The notes beneath the pieces are model-generated. The model made no database searches, was not told the origin of the DNA, and saw only the letters and a program-made list of their open reading frames with translations. Positions 1 to 12,584 of a stretch of DNA of 64,000 bases are shown here, piece by piece. The DNA comes from Nymphaea colorata (taxonomy: Eukaryota; Streptophyta; Magnoliopsida; Nymphaeales; Nymphaeaceae), in contig NC_045148.1 of assembly GCF_008831285.2 (NCBI RefSeq), positions 8,499,001-8,563,000 of the forward strand, given 5' to 3'. How positions within the stretch are numbered: the first letter of the stretch is position 1; each line of letters begins with the position of its first letter. The translations under genes were made by a program, and so were the position numbers.

Positions 1-318
1 ACTATGAATTAAATACATATAAAACCTTTTAAATACATGATAAAATAATTGAAGGTTTTGTTTATGTGCACATGCACCGGACAAAAAATGGAGTACTTGG
101 GGTATTTTTGGAGACTTTTAAAAACATTTTATTTTAATTTTAATTTGTTTTCACTAAACTTTCTAATCATTATATTTATAGTGCACTTCGACACGGTGAG
201 TATAACCACTTTATTTATATCATAATTTATATATTTGACAGGAGTGGGTACATATAGTGGTGGTCCTCTTCCTTATTACCAGTTGCCGCTGCAGCCCGGT
301 GATGGGCTCATGTTGAAG

Positions 319-1082
319 AAGGGTGGTATGGGCTTGCTCTAACATACTTATGAGTTTAAAAGAACTTCGTTGAGAGGTTTATTCAAGCAAATGTTATCAA
401 TATGGCACGTTAGTTGATGGGTGTATCATGAGTCCATTTATATTCTAGTATAATCATGAACCTTGGAGGTAGGAGGAAGGAGGATGACCAATTCACCAAA
501 CAGCTTTTATTCACATGTACTCAATGACCAATTCACCAAACAGCTTTCGTTCACATGTACTCAATGACCAATTCACCAATCTGGCTTAATCAAATTGAAG
601 GGTGGTTTGCACTTGCTCTAACATGCTTATGAGTTTAAAAAAACTTCAAGTAAACGGTATCAATGTAATACTTTAGTTGATGGGTATATCACATATCCAT
701 CTATATCTTAGTGCAATCATGAACCTTGGAAGTAGGAGGAAAGGGAATGACTTTGACCTTTCTACAGCAGCTTTCACTTACCCGCAATCGATGACCAATT
801 CACCAATCCAGCTTAATCGAGTTGAAAAGAGTGGTATGTGTTTCCTTTAACATGCTTATGAGTTTAAAAGAACTTCAAGCTCTTTAGTTGAAATGTGTGT
901 TTATCCAAGCAAATGGTATCAATGTGATATTTTAGTTGATGGGTACATCACACATCCACTTATATCTTAGTGCAGTCGTGAACCTTAGAGGTAGGAGGAA
1001 GGGGGATGGCTTTGACCTTTCATCAACAGCTTTCACTCGCCCGCAATCAATGACCAATTCACCAATCCGGCTTAATCAAGCT
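319..1082. repeat. Tandem array, three diverged copies of a ~230-280 bp unit
   Basis: The anchor AACATRCTTATGAGTTTAAA recurs at 341, 620 and 849. Each time it is followed by a TTAGTTGATGGGT segment, a TGAACCTTRGARGTAGGAGG segment and a block beginning ATGACCAATTCACCAA. Spacing is 279 then 229 bp. The first copy is longer because the ATGACCAATTCACC block is itself repeated with a 40-bp period (484, 524, 564). The third copy ends near 1082. No coding signal is visible. Nature unknown: a local satellite or the inside of a transposon. Confidence 0.8.
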
Positions 1083-1394
1083 GTGGCCTGTGGGGCTACG
1101 AAAAATATTAAAAAATTGTCACAAGGGAGAACAATACTAGACCGACACAAAGGTCATTATATTTTTTTTCAAAATTTTTAGAAGGGAAAAAATTAAAAAA
1201 GATTATAATGTTAAGTAGTCGATGTAAAGGGGTTGGACATGGCCCCTTTCAACCCCCTTGGTTCTGTAGTGTTTCTTAGACACATAGGTTCATGCCAAGA
1301 TAAACACCAAGAAAAGAAGCCTTCACTTTCTTCAACTTTTTATTTCTCAAAAACATTTCCAAGGGTGTTAGGTGCAGCTGTAGGGGCAGAGACC

Positions 1395-1520
1395 GGTAGA
1401 CGGTTGGTTTTCGTTTTGAATCTTCGTGGCATCAATCCTCTATGCTACAAAAGGAGGGCCACTGACGTGCAAGCTGAAGCTTGGCGGTGGTGCACCCCAA
1501 GACGGCGAAAACAAATTCTA
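1395..1520 (+). repeat. Dispersed repeat shared with 28095-28230 (minus)
   Basis: This segment matches the reverse complement of about 28095-28230 over roughly 120 bp, with substitutions. Both contain CGTTTTGAAT, then GGCATCAA and a CTNTATG segment, then a purine-rich AAAAGGAGGG block, and end near a GAAARCAA segment. The shared sequence is open in one frame in both copies, with Gly-Ile-Asn and a Cys-Tyr/Cys-Lys pair conserved, so it could be a piece of a transposon-encoded protein. I do not recognise the family. Confidence 0.5.
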
Positions 1521-4500
1521 AAGCGATAAGGAGTTAGGTGGAGGTTTCAGCCTTATGCCGAACGTTGAAAAACCACTCACCTGAAAATACTCAAAAATAT
1601 TTTAAGGACAACATGGTGGAGCTGTTAACGGGTAACAAATTTGACAAGAAAAAAGAAACAGTAAAATGGCAGGTACACATATTTGTTTCATGCAAGGACC
1701 ACAATATACCAAACGAAGGGGAAAAGGGCGTGAGAGAAAGCACAGTCTATTTCCTAGAATGAATGAAAGGCTCTCATAAAGTTTCCGAGTTTGCTTAATT
1801 AAGGTAGGCCATCAGGGTGGGCTAAGGTTGCTTAGTTAAAAAATTCTGTCCTTTTGACATTTTTATGTCTTTTTTTTTTGTTTCCTTGTTTGGTTTGAAT
1901 GGATCAACTTAAGTTTCCAATGTATATATTTCAACTTAAGTTTCCAATATATATATATCATCCTCTCCTTTAGGACCAAGCTAATTTAGATCAAAATCGA
2001 CATATAAATGAGTTTTATAGGATCTTTTCTACATCTAGGAAGTGGAATGAAGATTGAGACAATATTATTATATGGGTGACAACATAATTATTATATGGGT
2101 GACAACATAACTTTACGTATGGGGGTTCTTCGTCAAAATATTATTTGAAATTGTGATGAATGATGTTAGGAGGTGAATCATCCAGCAGGTAATGCACTAT
2201 ATGAGGGAGATTGGGTTGGAAGAGTGTAGAGTGAAGCTGGTTATATGTGTTGGTTATATGTGTCATCCAGTTGTCGTGAATTATAAAATGACCATATCAC
2301 CCTCAGTCTGCAACCTTGACAAGGACAAAATATGGAAACTGGAAAAAATTATTATTTAAAAAAAAAAATCCATTTTCTAACAATGTCTAAAATGCCCTCC
2401 CAAAAAAGGTCTCCACAGGATTAGGCCCTCAACCTTTATTGATAAGAAATAGAACATTTACATCAAAAAAAAAATTATAGGATCACAAGAACGGGATGGA
2501 GACCATTAAACATTTACATCAGCAACAACATCCGAGTCTGTTGGGAAGTCCTTCCATTCATAAAAGTGGTTACCTTCATCAGCCAAGAAAAAAAGAGCAA
2601 CTGTGATACTAGGTGGGTAATTGTTATCAATATGTAAAGATACAAGATTTTGTTCAATCCTGCTGCATTTAGCAATCAACCTGGGTTGTCTCAGCCATCG
2701 CTTGTTAATAAGGCTGGGCATCAGGGTATATATTATATTGCTTAATATAATATATAAATATGATTAATTATAGTGAATGTATTCAATCATATATATCTTA
2801 AAAAAAAAATAAATTATTGGGCTGCCTTGGGGTCAGCTCGGCCTAGCCCAATATCTAAATTTAAAACTCGGGCTTGGGCTCGATTTGGCCCAAGTGCCAG
2901 ATATCCATTGGGTAGTTGGGTCGGTGCGTACCTTTAATTGTCGGATGTACTAGAGCAATTGGACTCCAATGGCACCTAACTTTCTTTATTTTACTTTTTT
3001 AAAAAAAATCTTAATTTAAATGGGCAAATGATGTATAATTTAATTTCATATTTTTAATATTTCTCTTAAAAGGAACGGTTTAATATTTATCTTAAAAAGT
3101 TCAAATTTCTTGGAAAAGTTGGAAGCTCTTTTAATGTGTTTGGAAAATTAGGTTCCCATTTGTCATTTGTAGTTTTTTAGAGAGTAAGTTTGTAATTGTT
3201 TGGGTGTATATATACATATGTATTTATATGTGTTTTTTTTTTTTTGCACGCGTAGTGATTGCTCGTGAGACCCAATCCCACTTGCAAGGCGGGATAGGAA
3301 ACTTTTAGGCAAAGTTTATGATTTGGGCCAAGAGCCATACGAGCAAGGGGAGAACTTTTCTTTTAAGAAAAAAGGAAAATTCAAACTTAAATCATGTGTT
3401 TTCTTGAGGTCATAAGAGCCTGTTTGATATTTTGGAACATGAACTGTTTCATCAATTTGTACTGGAAACTAGAACAGATTTATAGAACATTATAACACTC
3501 TTGTGTTGTGTTGTGTTGTATGAATATGCAGAGCTTGTGGAAAGAGTTTGCTATTGTTCAAATTGCCAAACAAGCCTTAAAAAATTAAGGGTAGAATTTT
3601 GCAAAATTTCACAACTAAGAGTTTTGCAATCCTACCCCAAGGGTGTCAGTTTGGATCGCTAGAAAACCTGGCCACGAGTGAAAGGTTAGCTTAGCTCACC
3701 CCGGACTCGTCCCTGACTTGTATTGACTCGCTCGATTGGGCTATTTTAAAACTCGACCGAGTCAACTAATTAAGAAATGCTGTTAAAGCTGTAAGTAGCC
3801 ATTTCATTCCCAATCTCACATTTTTTTTGCCCAAGAGGCTAAGACAACTAATTAAATAGTAGCCTGGCCGTGTTGCCGGCCGACTGTGTCTGGCCCGGTC
3901 AAGCTAGTAGATGGTGATGCAGGGCTTGAAAAAACTGGCCCGTGACAGGCGATACCAACAAGTTCTCGAGATTCATGAAGGCTCCTGTCGTGGGCAGCCG
4001 GCCGGCCCCCCGTTGCTAACTTGTTCTTATTTAACCATGGAAAAACGTCACAAGTTACAGCAACATCTCACAAACGACCGGCCCTGCCCTTTCCCTCTCC
4101 TCTCTTCTTCCACTTCTGGTACACTAGAATGGTGGGTGTTATGAGAACAAGGAGGGCTGTCTTGACGTGATGATTTTCAAAGGACAGACAAAGCCACATG
4201 CATAGAAAGACGGATAGAAGAAAGTCTTTCTAATAATTGATATCACATATCTTCCCCATGGTAGATTGTCAACCTCATTCCTAAAATTATGAGGCACTGC
4301 TGACTTTCTCGATCATAATTTGTAATCAAGGTCGATGGTGACCTTCTATAGATAAGGAAAACATTTATTACGAGACATTTGGTCCCAATCATAACTTTTA
4401 GAGGCAGATTTTTGCCTAGAATTAACTTTGATCGGTGCACAAGGACAAAAATATTAGAGATCTGTGCCCATGATTTATTTTAATAAGAAATCATACACAG

Positions 4501-4552
4501 AGAAAGAGAATGAGAGAGAGAGAGAGATAGAAAGCATAAATCAATATAAGCG

Positions 4553-4830
4553 ACACTACAAAAAAAATCCTGTATTTCTAGTAACAATGTGTATCTATAC
4601 TGACAAGGAATGATCTGCATCATTGAAAGTTCATTGGGTTTTTTGTTATGTGAAAAATCATATAGTGGTGAGACTATTCATAGTATAAGTCCACAAAGTG
4701 AAAGTTTTCACCAATGCGAATTAAATGTCATTAAAGGTCAATCATTACTAACGTTTCCCTTAAAATGTCAGTAAATGCGTATAAAAAAAGTCCTGTATTT
4801 CAAGTTTTCAGTGACCTTCTTCCGTTGAAC
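4553..4830. mobile_element. Possible CACTA-type transposon end
   Basis: The sequence CACTACAAAAAAAATCC begins at about 4553. It resembles the CACTA terminal motif of plant En/Spm-type elements. It is followed by short reiterated motifs, including TCCTGTATTTC at about 4570 and again near 4790, and several GTCAGTAAA/GTCATTAAA words, like the subterminal repeats of such elements. I found no matching opposite end and no transposase, so this may be a fragment or coincidence. Confidence 0.3.
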
Positions 4831-5277
4831 GTCAATGAAAATCTCATTTTCTTCACTTATCTAAGACGCTTTTTAGAGTTCATGATCTCTTGTGACATTA
4901 GTCGTATATGTCAGTAAAAGTTTCAATTTTTTGTTCTCCCGTATTTTCTAATGGTTCAATCACCTAGTGAATAATCCACCTTTTAATCTCATTAACCGTT
5001 TACCCAATTCTCATTTAATTAGGTTACAATGTCTTTTCCAAAGCACATTATGTTAAAACTATGCTTGATATGATATCTGATTCACATAGACAAGTAATTT
5101 TTGTTGACTAAGATGACCTTGATAATACTATAGCCGATAGGATCGAATGTCTGGAGAATGAACACCCATTATTTAATTGGAAGGTCCACCAAAAATTCTA
5201 AACTTCGTTGCTTACATTAATAACTGATTTATAAATTAATCTTCATTCTTCACTACTACTCGGTCTTAGTTTTAAAC

Positions 5278-5628
5278 GTTGTCACAAAAAACGGGGACGT
5301 GTATTAAACGGCGAGAAAAAAACAGGTATAATACGACAAAGTTTTATATATCGAGAATAAAACAGAAAAAGTTCGGCAAATTTTTTCAAAAAATTAAACA
5401 TTTAATACATCTTAAAAATTATAAAAAATAATAATTAATAAAAAAGGCAAAAAAAGAAAAATAACGGCAAAAAACGGGAAAATAATGTATAATACGGACA
5501 TTAAACGGGTATTATACATATTTTTTGTTTTAAAAAAAATGAAAATAATACGAGTATTATATGGCAGAACTGTTTTTTGACGTTAAATACGCGTTTTTTT
5601 TTTTAAAACGACTTTTTTTGTGACAAAC
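5278..5628. mobile_element. MITE-like element with ~15-bp terminal inverted repeats
   Basis: The left end GTTGTCACAAAAAACG and the right end (read on the minus strand) GTTTGTCACAAAAAAAG are imperfect inverted repeats enclosing about 350 bp of AT-rich non-coding DNA. The interior has several reiterated TATTAAACGG and TAATACG words. A partial homologous copy lies at 7905-8045. The small size, terminal inverted repeats and lack of coding sequence fit a miniature inverted-repeat transposable element. No clear target-site duplication was found, so the superfamily is not assigned. Confidence 0.55.
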
Positions 5629-5639
5629 AAACAAGAATG

Positions 5640-5733
5640 GCGAGTGAATCAGGCACCCGTTTCATTTCTCATAACGAAATTCAATAGCGAGTGAATCAGG
5701 CACCCGTTTCATTTCTCATAACGAAATTCATAT
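5640..5733. repeat. Tandem duplication, 47-bp unit, two copies
   Basis: The 47-bp unit beginning GCGAGTGAATCAGGCACCCG at 5640 is repeated at 5687. Apart from the edges the two copies look identical, which suggests a recent local duplication. It directly adjoins the right end of the MITE-like element. Confidence 0.85.
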
Positions 5734-6430
5734 TGAAGATGGGCAAGTGCCTGTCCCCTACTTTGACAGAAAAAAAATGCATCAATTTCAGAGAAATTCA
5801 TTGACAGGAGTGCGAATGACCAATCATCTCCGTCACGTTGCAATTAACATACCTGTCTTTGCTTTTCGTTTCTTGTTTGTATATGACGGCAGGGTAGGAC
5901 ACAATATAAAACACATATCTGCGTTTGCCTTTTCATTTCTTGTTTGTATAACACGGAAGGCTAGGAAACAAATTAGAGAAGGTACTCTCCAAATCCCCAG
6001 ATGCTAGACCAACCACACGAAAAAAATGTTGCTTTTAATTCCCGGGAAATTTTTGAAAAAATAAAAATAAAAACACTGCTCTCTCTCTCTCTCTCCAACT
6101 TTTTTTATGATTTTCTTGGGTATCTTCAATTTGAAGTTCTTGAGAATGGATTGAGAAGGAAAACAGATAGGGATGATCCCTTGGACTTGAAATCCTTGAA
6201 GAAAGATCTAGGCAATCATGGATTTGAGAGGGGAGATCACAGGTGAATTATTTATGCGAGCTTTATTTTGGTTTTCTCTTTGATCTAGGCTTAAAGATAC
6301 AAGGAGTTCGTGGGCTGGTCTTCTCATCTAATTTGTCTGCTTTGATAGGACACTGCGACGGCGACAGTGATTGCAGTGACATGGATGATAATGGTGGTAA
6401 TGCTAGAGAGTGGGGTATATTGTTAGAGGT

Positions 6431-6660
6431 TAGGGATGTCAACGGATCGTATTCAGATCAGATAAACTTTTTATTATATTTGATTTTTCAGATATTTAGA
6501 TATTTGGATTTGAATTTGAATTCTAATACGAATGTAGATGAAAATAATCCATATAATATCTGAATCCTACTTTCAAAATCAAATCTGGTTCCAATCCGAA
6601 TCTGAGTTTTAAATCAAAATCCGAATCCGACTTTTAAATTCAAAAATCTGATTACTTTCT
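6431..6660. mobile_element. Non-coding repeat of the GGATGTCAAC family
   Basis: It starts with TAGGGATGTCAACGGATC and continues with degenerate GGATTTGAATTTGAATTC and CCGAATCCGA runs. The same architecture recurs at about 16407-16790, and a related block lies near 35625-35760. Sequences of this type are widespread non-autonomous elements in plant genomes, probably hAT-related. The exact ends are not resolved. Confidence 0.45.
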
Positions 6661-7562
6661 ATAAACAAGTTTTTCATATGACTTTGGCACTTTTTCATAT
6701 TAAATTTGCATGTTGAACATTGGTTTTTACATTTTTAAATAACAACAAATTTTCTTCGGCAAACATTTGACAAAAAATATTAAATTTCAGTATTAATGTT
6801 GTGAACAATTTTTAAGTTTTAGCAATTCTTGGTTGAAATGCCTCATCTTAATTTCAGTTATTTTGGCAAGCCATCCCTTTCCTTTTATTTTGACTAATTA
6901 CTCATCATATTTATCAAAGTAGTCAAGTATCATCAAAACTGAATTCGATCGCAAAAAAGGAAAGCTTTCTCGTTTTCTGTATCGTATTGGATTTTTTTCT
7001 AACTTTACCCATCATATGTCCGATGCAATCCAGCGGGAGATAGGGCTCCCTGACGCTTTTAGTACCCATTATATATCACGATCTACGGACAGAGTTAGCT
7101 TCTTTCAAATTCATATTATTTTATGCCAAATTCCTTGTTTAAGTTCCTTTAATATCTTCTATTTAACGCAACAAACCCTCCCATATTTTTACAGGATATC
7201 GGGTTTGTTTTTGGTGTTTTTGAATGATGCCTACACTGTACTTTTATTTTTGTAGTTCTGAAATGTGATGTTTCAAGAATTCAAAACAAAAACTGACTAC
7301 CTATCAACTCATATCCCGTCTGGTGTGCCTGCTAGTACATGACTATGGTGCGAAGGGCGGTTCAAGTCACGGAGTTGCAATTTCTTCTCAAACTTATAGA
7401 TTTCACGTTGGAACAATGTATCAGAGATTACTTTGGTGACTTAACCAAACAGGGAGGCATCACATAATTTTGGGCTTGGACATGTAGCTACGGAGAAGCC
7501 ATCTACTTCTGGCCATTGTTGAATATTACCATTTGGGAGTGGAAATTAAGCTACCAAGTTAA

Positions 7563-7816
7563 CCGGGATACGCTCAAAAATTTGTGCAAATTTTTCCAAT
7601 ATTGAAGATAGATATATAGTTGAAATAATTAGTTGGATTCCATTTCCAAGAAGACTCAATTTATCTACATGCATTCATTATGACGGTAGCCGGGACACGC
7701 TCAAAAATTTGTGTAATTTTTTCCAACATTGAAGATAGATATATAGTTGAAATAATTAGTAGCATTCCTTTTTCAAGAAGACTCAATTTATCTACATGCA
7801 TTCATTATGGCGGTAG
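7563..7816. repeat. Tandem duplication, 127-bp unit, two copies
   Basis: The unit beginning CCGGGATACGCTCAAAAATTTG at 7563 recurs at 7690 as CCGGGACACGCTCAAAAATT, with a few substitutions throughout. No gene is associated. Confidence 0.8.
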
Positions 7817-7904
7817 CTCTTTAGTTTCTCATTTGCATCAAATGTGGAAGTGCCAAAGACATGTTAAGCAAGCTGTGTGTGAAGCATTGTCACATATATC
7901 GTGT

Positions 7905-8045
7905 ACGAGTATTATACGGTGAGAAATTTTTTACGTACAATATAATAAAATTGTATATCTCGAGAAAATCTCATCAACTTTTTAAAAAATGTAAACATTT
8001 AATAAATCTTGAAAATTATAAAAAAATTAAATTAATAAAAAATAT
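7905..8045. repeat. Relic of the 5278-5628 element
   Basis: From GAGTATTATACGGTGAGAAA onward this tract parallels about 5310-5450 of the MITE-like element. Shared words include TATATCTCGAGAA/TATATCGAGAA, AAACATTTAATAMATCTT and AATTATAAAAAA. It shows that the element has more than one copy in this region. Confidence 0.5.
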
Positions 8046-8972
8046 GACTCTTATAAACAAGGTGAGTAGGGGCCATGGCCCTCCGTAGATTTTGAAAATT
8101 TAGAATTACAGGTTTAAATTTCCAAAATTTTCATTTTGACCCTTATAAAACCTTCTAAAAAATATATTAGCCCCTTTAGAATTAGAGGCAGTTTGGCCCC
8201 CCTAAAACAAAAATTCTGGTTTTGTGCCTACCTCTTAGTTAGAGATGTTGCTCGTCCATATTGTAATAACAACTTCAATGCAAAAATCCAATAGGCATCC
8301 AATGGTGGAACCAGAAATTTTTTGTGACAGGGGTTTCAAAATTTTAACAGAGGCCAAAAATAGAAATTTTAAAATTTTCATATATATTAAACTAAAATTT
8401 TTTAGATTTTCATATAAATTTTTAAACCCCCTGATCAGAACAATCTTGTTCCCTTTCTTTTTCAAAAAAAAAATAAAAAAATTCCAGTCCTGAAAGCTCA
8501 TGGTAGCACTAACTTGGTTACCTGCGCACTCCTATGTATGCTAATGACTAAAATGCTCTCAATAAAGTCAAAAATGAAAATTTTTAGAAAGATAAAAAGG
8601 AAATCATAAAATATTAAAAGTCTAAAATGTACATATCTTTATAAAAAAAAAATTATAAAATGGTCTAACCTCCCTCCTTTATTTGTGTGTGTTGCGTGCA
8701 AGCACATGAGACTCGATCTCCCCAACCACAATCACATTCATTAAAAGAAGGTGGCCGCAGCCCTTGATGTATTTCCAGCCAACCATGCTAAAGAATAATA
8801 TTGAAGTCCTGGAGAGTAATGTATACACCACAGACGAACATGTTCTACGTACATTTTCCTCCACATATATGAACGCGCAGCACATTACAAGAGGTAGAAG
8901 CACTGGCTGCACTACTTGTCATGAACAAATCTTGAGAAAAGATTAACTTCTAAACTAAGTAATGCTTATTTA

Positions 8973-11129
8973 TCAAACCCACCACGGCTCTTCACCTGTC
9001 CTGAAGTCTGTTTCAACCCATGGGACGAAGACCACTTTGTCGTCAATAAGTTCAACGTGGGCAAGTCTCAGGGACTGCAATATTTTCATAGCCACAGTCA
9101 CAAATTTATTCAAAGTTATATGAACAAAAAAGATAACTAAAATTATGAGATGTCATTTATTGTCTATTTTTGCCGGAACAATATAACTATTTATTTACCG
9201 TTTATTGGGCAAATAGAACAATATAACTATTTCATGAATATATATGAAAACATCTTAAAATTTGTGTATGAATCTACCTCAATTTTGAAGGTAGATTAGT
9301 AAAACTGTTACAGAGAACCATAAGGAAGGCCATGAGCTCATTAAGAAACATAGTCTGCCTTATAGGTGGGCATCGAACCGGGTACCCAACGGATACTCGA
9401 TGGGGCCCGGGTCGGCCCCATAATTTATCGGGCCAGCCTGGGTTGGCTTGAGGCCCGATAATTTTTTTAATTTTATTAATAATACATGTTTTATTCTTAA
9501 AAATGTATTATATATATAACTATATTTTATATTTAAAAAGTAGCTTTTTATTTTAATCGGGCTGGGCCGGTCTGATCCCGGGCTCGAGCCCAAGTTTTGG
9601 ATATCGGGCTGGCCTGGACCCAGCTCTTTTCGGACAGGGCCCTGGCTGACCCGATGCCTAGGCCAAGACTGCCCGCCCTCATTGATACTAGTTAAAAAAG
9701 ATGTAGGAAGGTCCCATGATTTTTATGTAAACTTGCCAAAAACTAGCGCGGACTTCTTTGCCGCCAGTGGCCGAGCCAAGATTTTTTAGGTGAGAGGCAC
9801 TCCAGTCACCAGCCCAGGTCCGACATGGGCACAGCATTATCATACTGTAATTTCGAATCCTCTCATAGAAATTTCTTTTATCTTTCAGATGCTACTGACG
9901 GTGTTGTGTGTGAAGCAAACTTATTACACTTTCAGATATCGAACTTATACTTTTGATTCACGGGAAGAAGCCGGAGACTATGCAAATTGAAGCTTAGTTT
10001 CTTACCTGAGGAGCAGGTCCCTGAACAACCTTGCCTTGGCTGTCATATTGAGAGCCATGGCAAGGGCACATGAACTTGTTCTCGCTTTCCTCCCATGGCA
10101 CGATGCATCCAAGGTGGGTGCAGATTGCATTGATTGCAAACTTGGCCAGTGTTTTGTCATTGTCCAGAATTAAGTACGTTGGTTCCCCCTGCACAAAATA
10201 CGGAATGTGAGATTCAGTTCGTAGAACTATCTAGTTATCACTTTGAACATCAAAATTTTCAGGAGATCATTTGTATTTAAACGAATAGAGACATACATCC
10301 AATCCTTCAGTTATCGTTCTGTCACCAGCGTCGTGTGTCTTGATCCACTCAGCTGCTATGATTTCCTTCCCCGAATCATCCCTCGCAACCGATGCACTTA
10401 ATTTACCAAAAGAAAATATGAACATAAGCAAAATGATCAATAACCAGCTGAATAAGAAGTTGAAAGATCATGCAGTTAACTGCATGCCCTGATAATCGAC
10501 ATTAACTTGGCCCTGTACCTTGCATCAAGCAACATTTCTTTCTTCATGAATTTTGATATCTTACCAGCTGAAATAAATGTGTGAAGACACTGTTGCAATT
10601 CCTACTAAGTTTATTCAGAAATTGGCAGAAAGTTTCTACCTAACGTAAGATCATTGTGTGCAGTGAAAATATTAAAAGAGAAAAAATTATCTATGTAGTA
10701 CCGTTTCCTAGATTTCTTCCTTATGCAGCTATGCGCTTTTCCAGATCTAGTACGAACTACCAAATATCCTGCCCAAACTAGTGCATGTATTCTGCCCAAA
10801 CTCCAGGAACTCGAGCACTTCACAGTTCAAACCTTATAAATATTAATTAAACATAAAGCATGCCTTAACTCAATTTGTTTTTATGAAAATATTATTTTTT
10901 CTTCCATTAAAATTGTGATCTAAGGGGAGCTGTCCATTGTTTTATTACTGCAAAAACCTAATAATACAAAAGAATAATTTAGTGTATGTTTCTTGTCCAA
11001 ATATTCTTACTGTCATACACATATGTATGTACATCAATGTGGTTAGATTGTAAGAAAAAATAGAAAAGTATTTTGGCAATTAATTTTGAGGAGTCTGGCT
11101 TTGCTCACAATCTAGTGTGTACGTGTGTC

Positions 11130-11188
<59 letters not shown>

Positions 11189-11506
11189 ATCGAGTGAGTG
11201 AATGATGACTCTCAAAAACACCCAATCATCTATTCAGAACCATGCATCTGAAGAAAATAGATAGCTTGAGAGAACAAAAAGAAAAATGTATGAATTAATA
11301 TAACCAAAATATTCATCACATTTTTCTTCTTGTTTTTCTCTTTATCATTCATCATGTTAGATCAGACGACCCTAGATAGATGGCAGTTTTATTCTAAAAA
11401 GCTAGAGTTACCATTCAATTTATATATATCCAGCAATTTTTACTTAGCCTTTAAGAGACACCCTTAATGCGTGCACAACACAATCTCTCATCACTTTTAT
11501 AAAGAA

Positions 11507-11546
<40 letters not shown>

Positions 11547-11769
11547 GTGAGTGGATGATGAATTTGGCGATCGAGAGTCACTCAGCCATCTAACTAAGGT
11601 TGTGCATCTCAAACAGATAGATGGTTGAAAAAGAGGCATGGAGAAAAAGGTAACCAAAATATCTTTCATTTTTTTCTTTTTATTTTTCTTTTAATTGTTC
11701 ATCACGTTATATCGAACAGTTAGATAGTTGAATGACTGTGAAAAATCAAAGTCCACCATTCAATTTGTG

Positions 11770-11811
<42 letters not shown>

Positions 11812-12537
11812 TGCCCTGCATACTTTATTATAAAAGTGATATGAAAGTGTGCTGTTCAACAGGTTCACGGCTTCTACAACGGGTGTTAGAATGTGCAACT
11901 TCGAGGACCCACTATGAGGACATCTTTATTGACCAAAAAATATTTTGGGAGTTGGCTTAACCTTGAATTATTTTTTTTCAGCTTTTGCAAGTTTGGTTGA
12001 AAAGTTCTCGAGTCATACTGTTTACGCGCGAACTTAGAGGACTTTTTTATTTCCACATGTTTTTTGAAGATGGAAGAATATTAGTTCTTTACATACATGT
12101 TCTTAAAATATATATCATGGAAACAGTCTATGTTCTTGTTATAGGAAACATTGTATTGAACTGTTATTTTTAGACCTACCAATCAAATGTTGAAAAAAGA
12201 ATACAATATTCTTTGGACATATGTTGTAACATATATTCAAAATGACAGGATATTCCTACTGCCAAACACAATTTAAAATATCTAAGTGTCTTATCATACT
12301 GTAAAGAATGAATTAAAGAAAATAAGTGAAACCAAAATAGTCAAGAGCTCGTAATTATGCGGCTAGGGCCTAATCATGAAATTCTAATTAGTCTTTTAGC
12401 GTTCAAACATCACAAACAACAAAAAAAATCAGCAGCTTGAAAGTCCAATTTGATATGAGTCAGTGACAAACCCATTCGACTTATTAAATGATTCATTGGT
12501 AGCAAAGCATGCCTCACGTGTTGGTTCTTTTAAATTT

Positions 12538-12584
<47 letters not shown>

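Larger units (their letters stand above)
1..8972. other. Gene-free AT-rich region with tandem repeats and small transposon relics
   Basis: No open frame here resembles a protein I recognise. The longest frames are about 100 codons and look like chance frames in AT-rich DNA. The stretch holds the 0.25-kb tandem array at 319-1082, an inverted-repeat element at 5278-5628 with a relic at 7905-8045, two short tandem duplications (5640-5733 and 7563-7816), a GGATGTCAAC-type repeat at 6431-6660 and a CACTA-like end near 4553. The rest (for example 1200-4500) shows nothing I can name. Confidence 0.7.

Noticed and set aside
8080-8510. Both-strand frames at 8235-8501 as a gene
   Set aside because: AT-rich, Phe/Lys/Ile-rich in both directions; looks like a decayed repeat with GGGGCC-type blocks also seen near 14370-14550 and 43190-43330.
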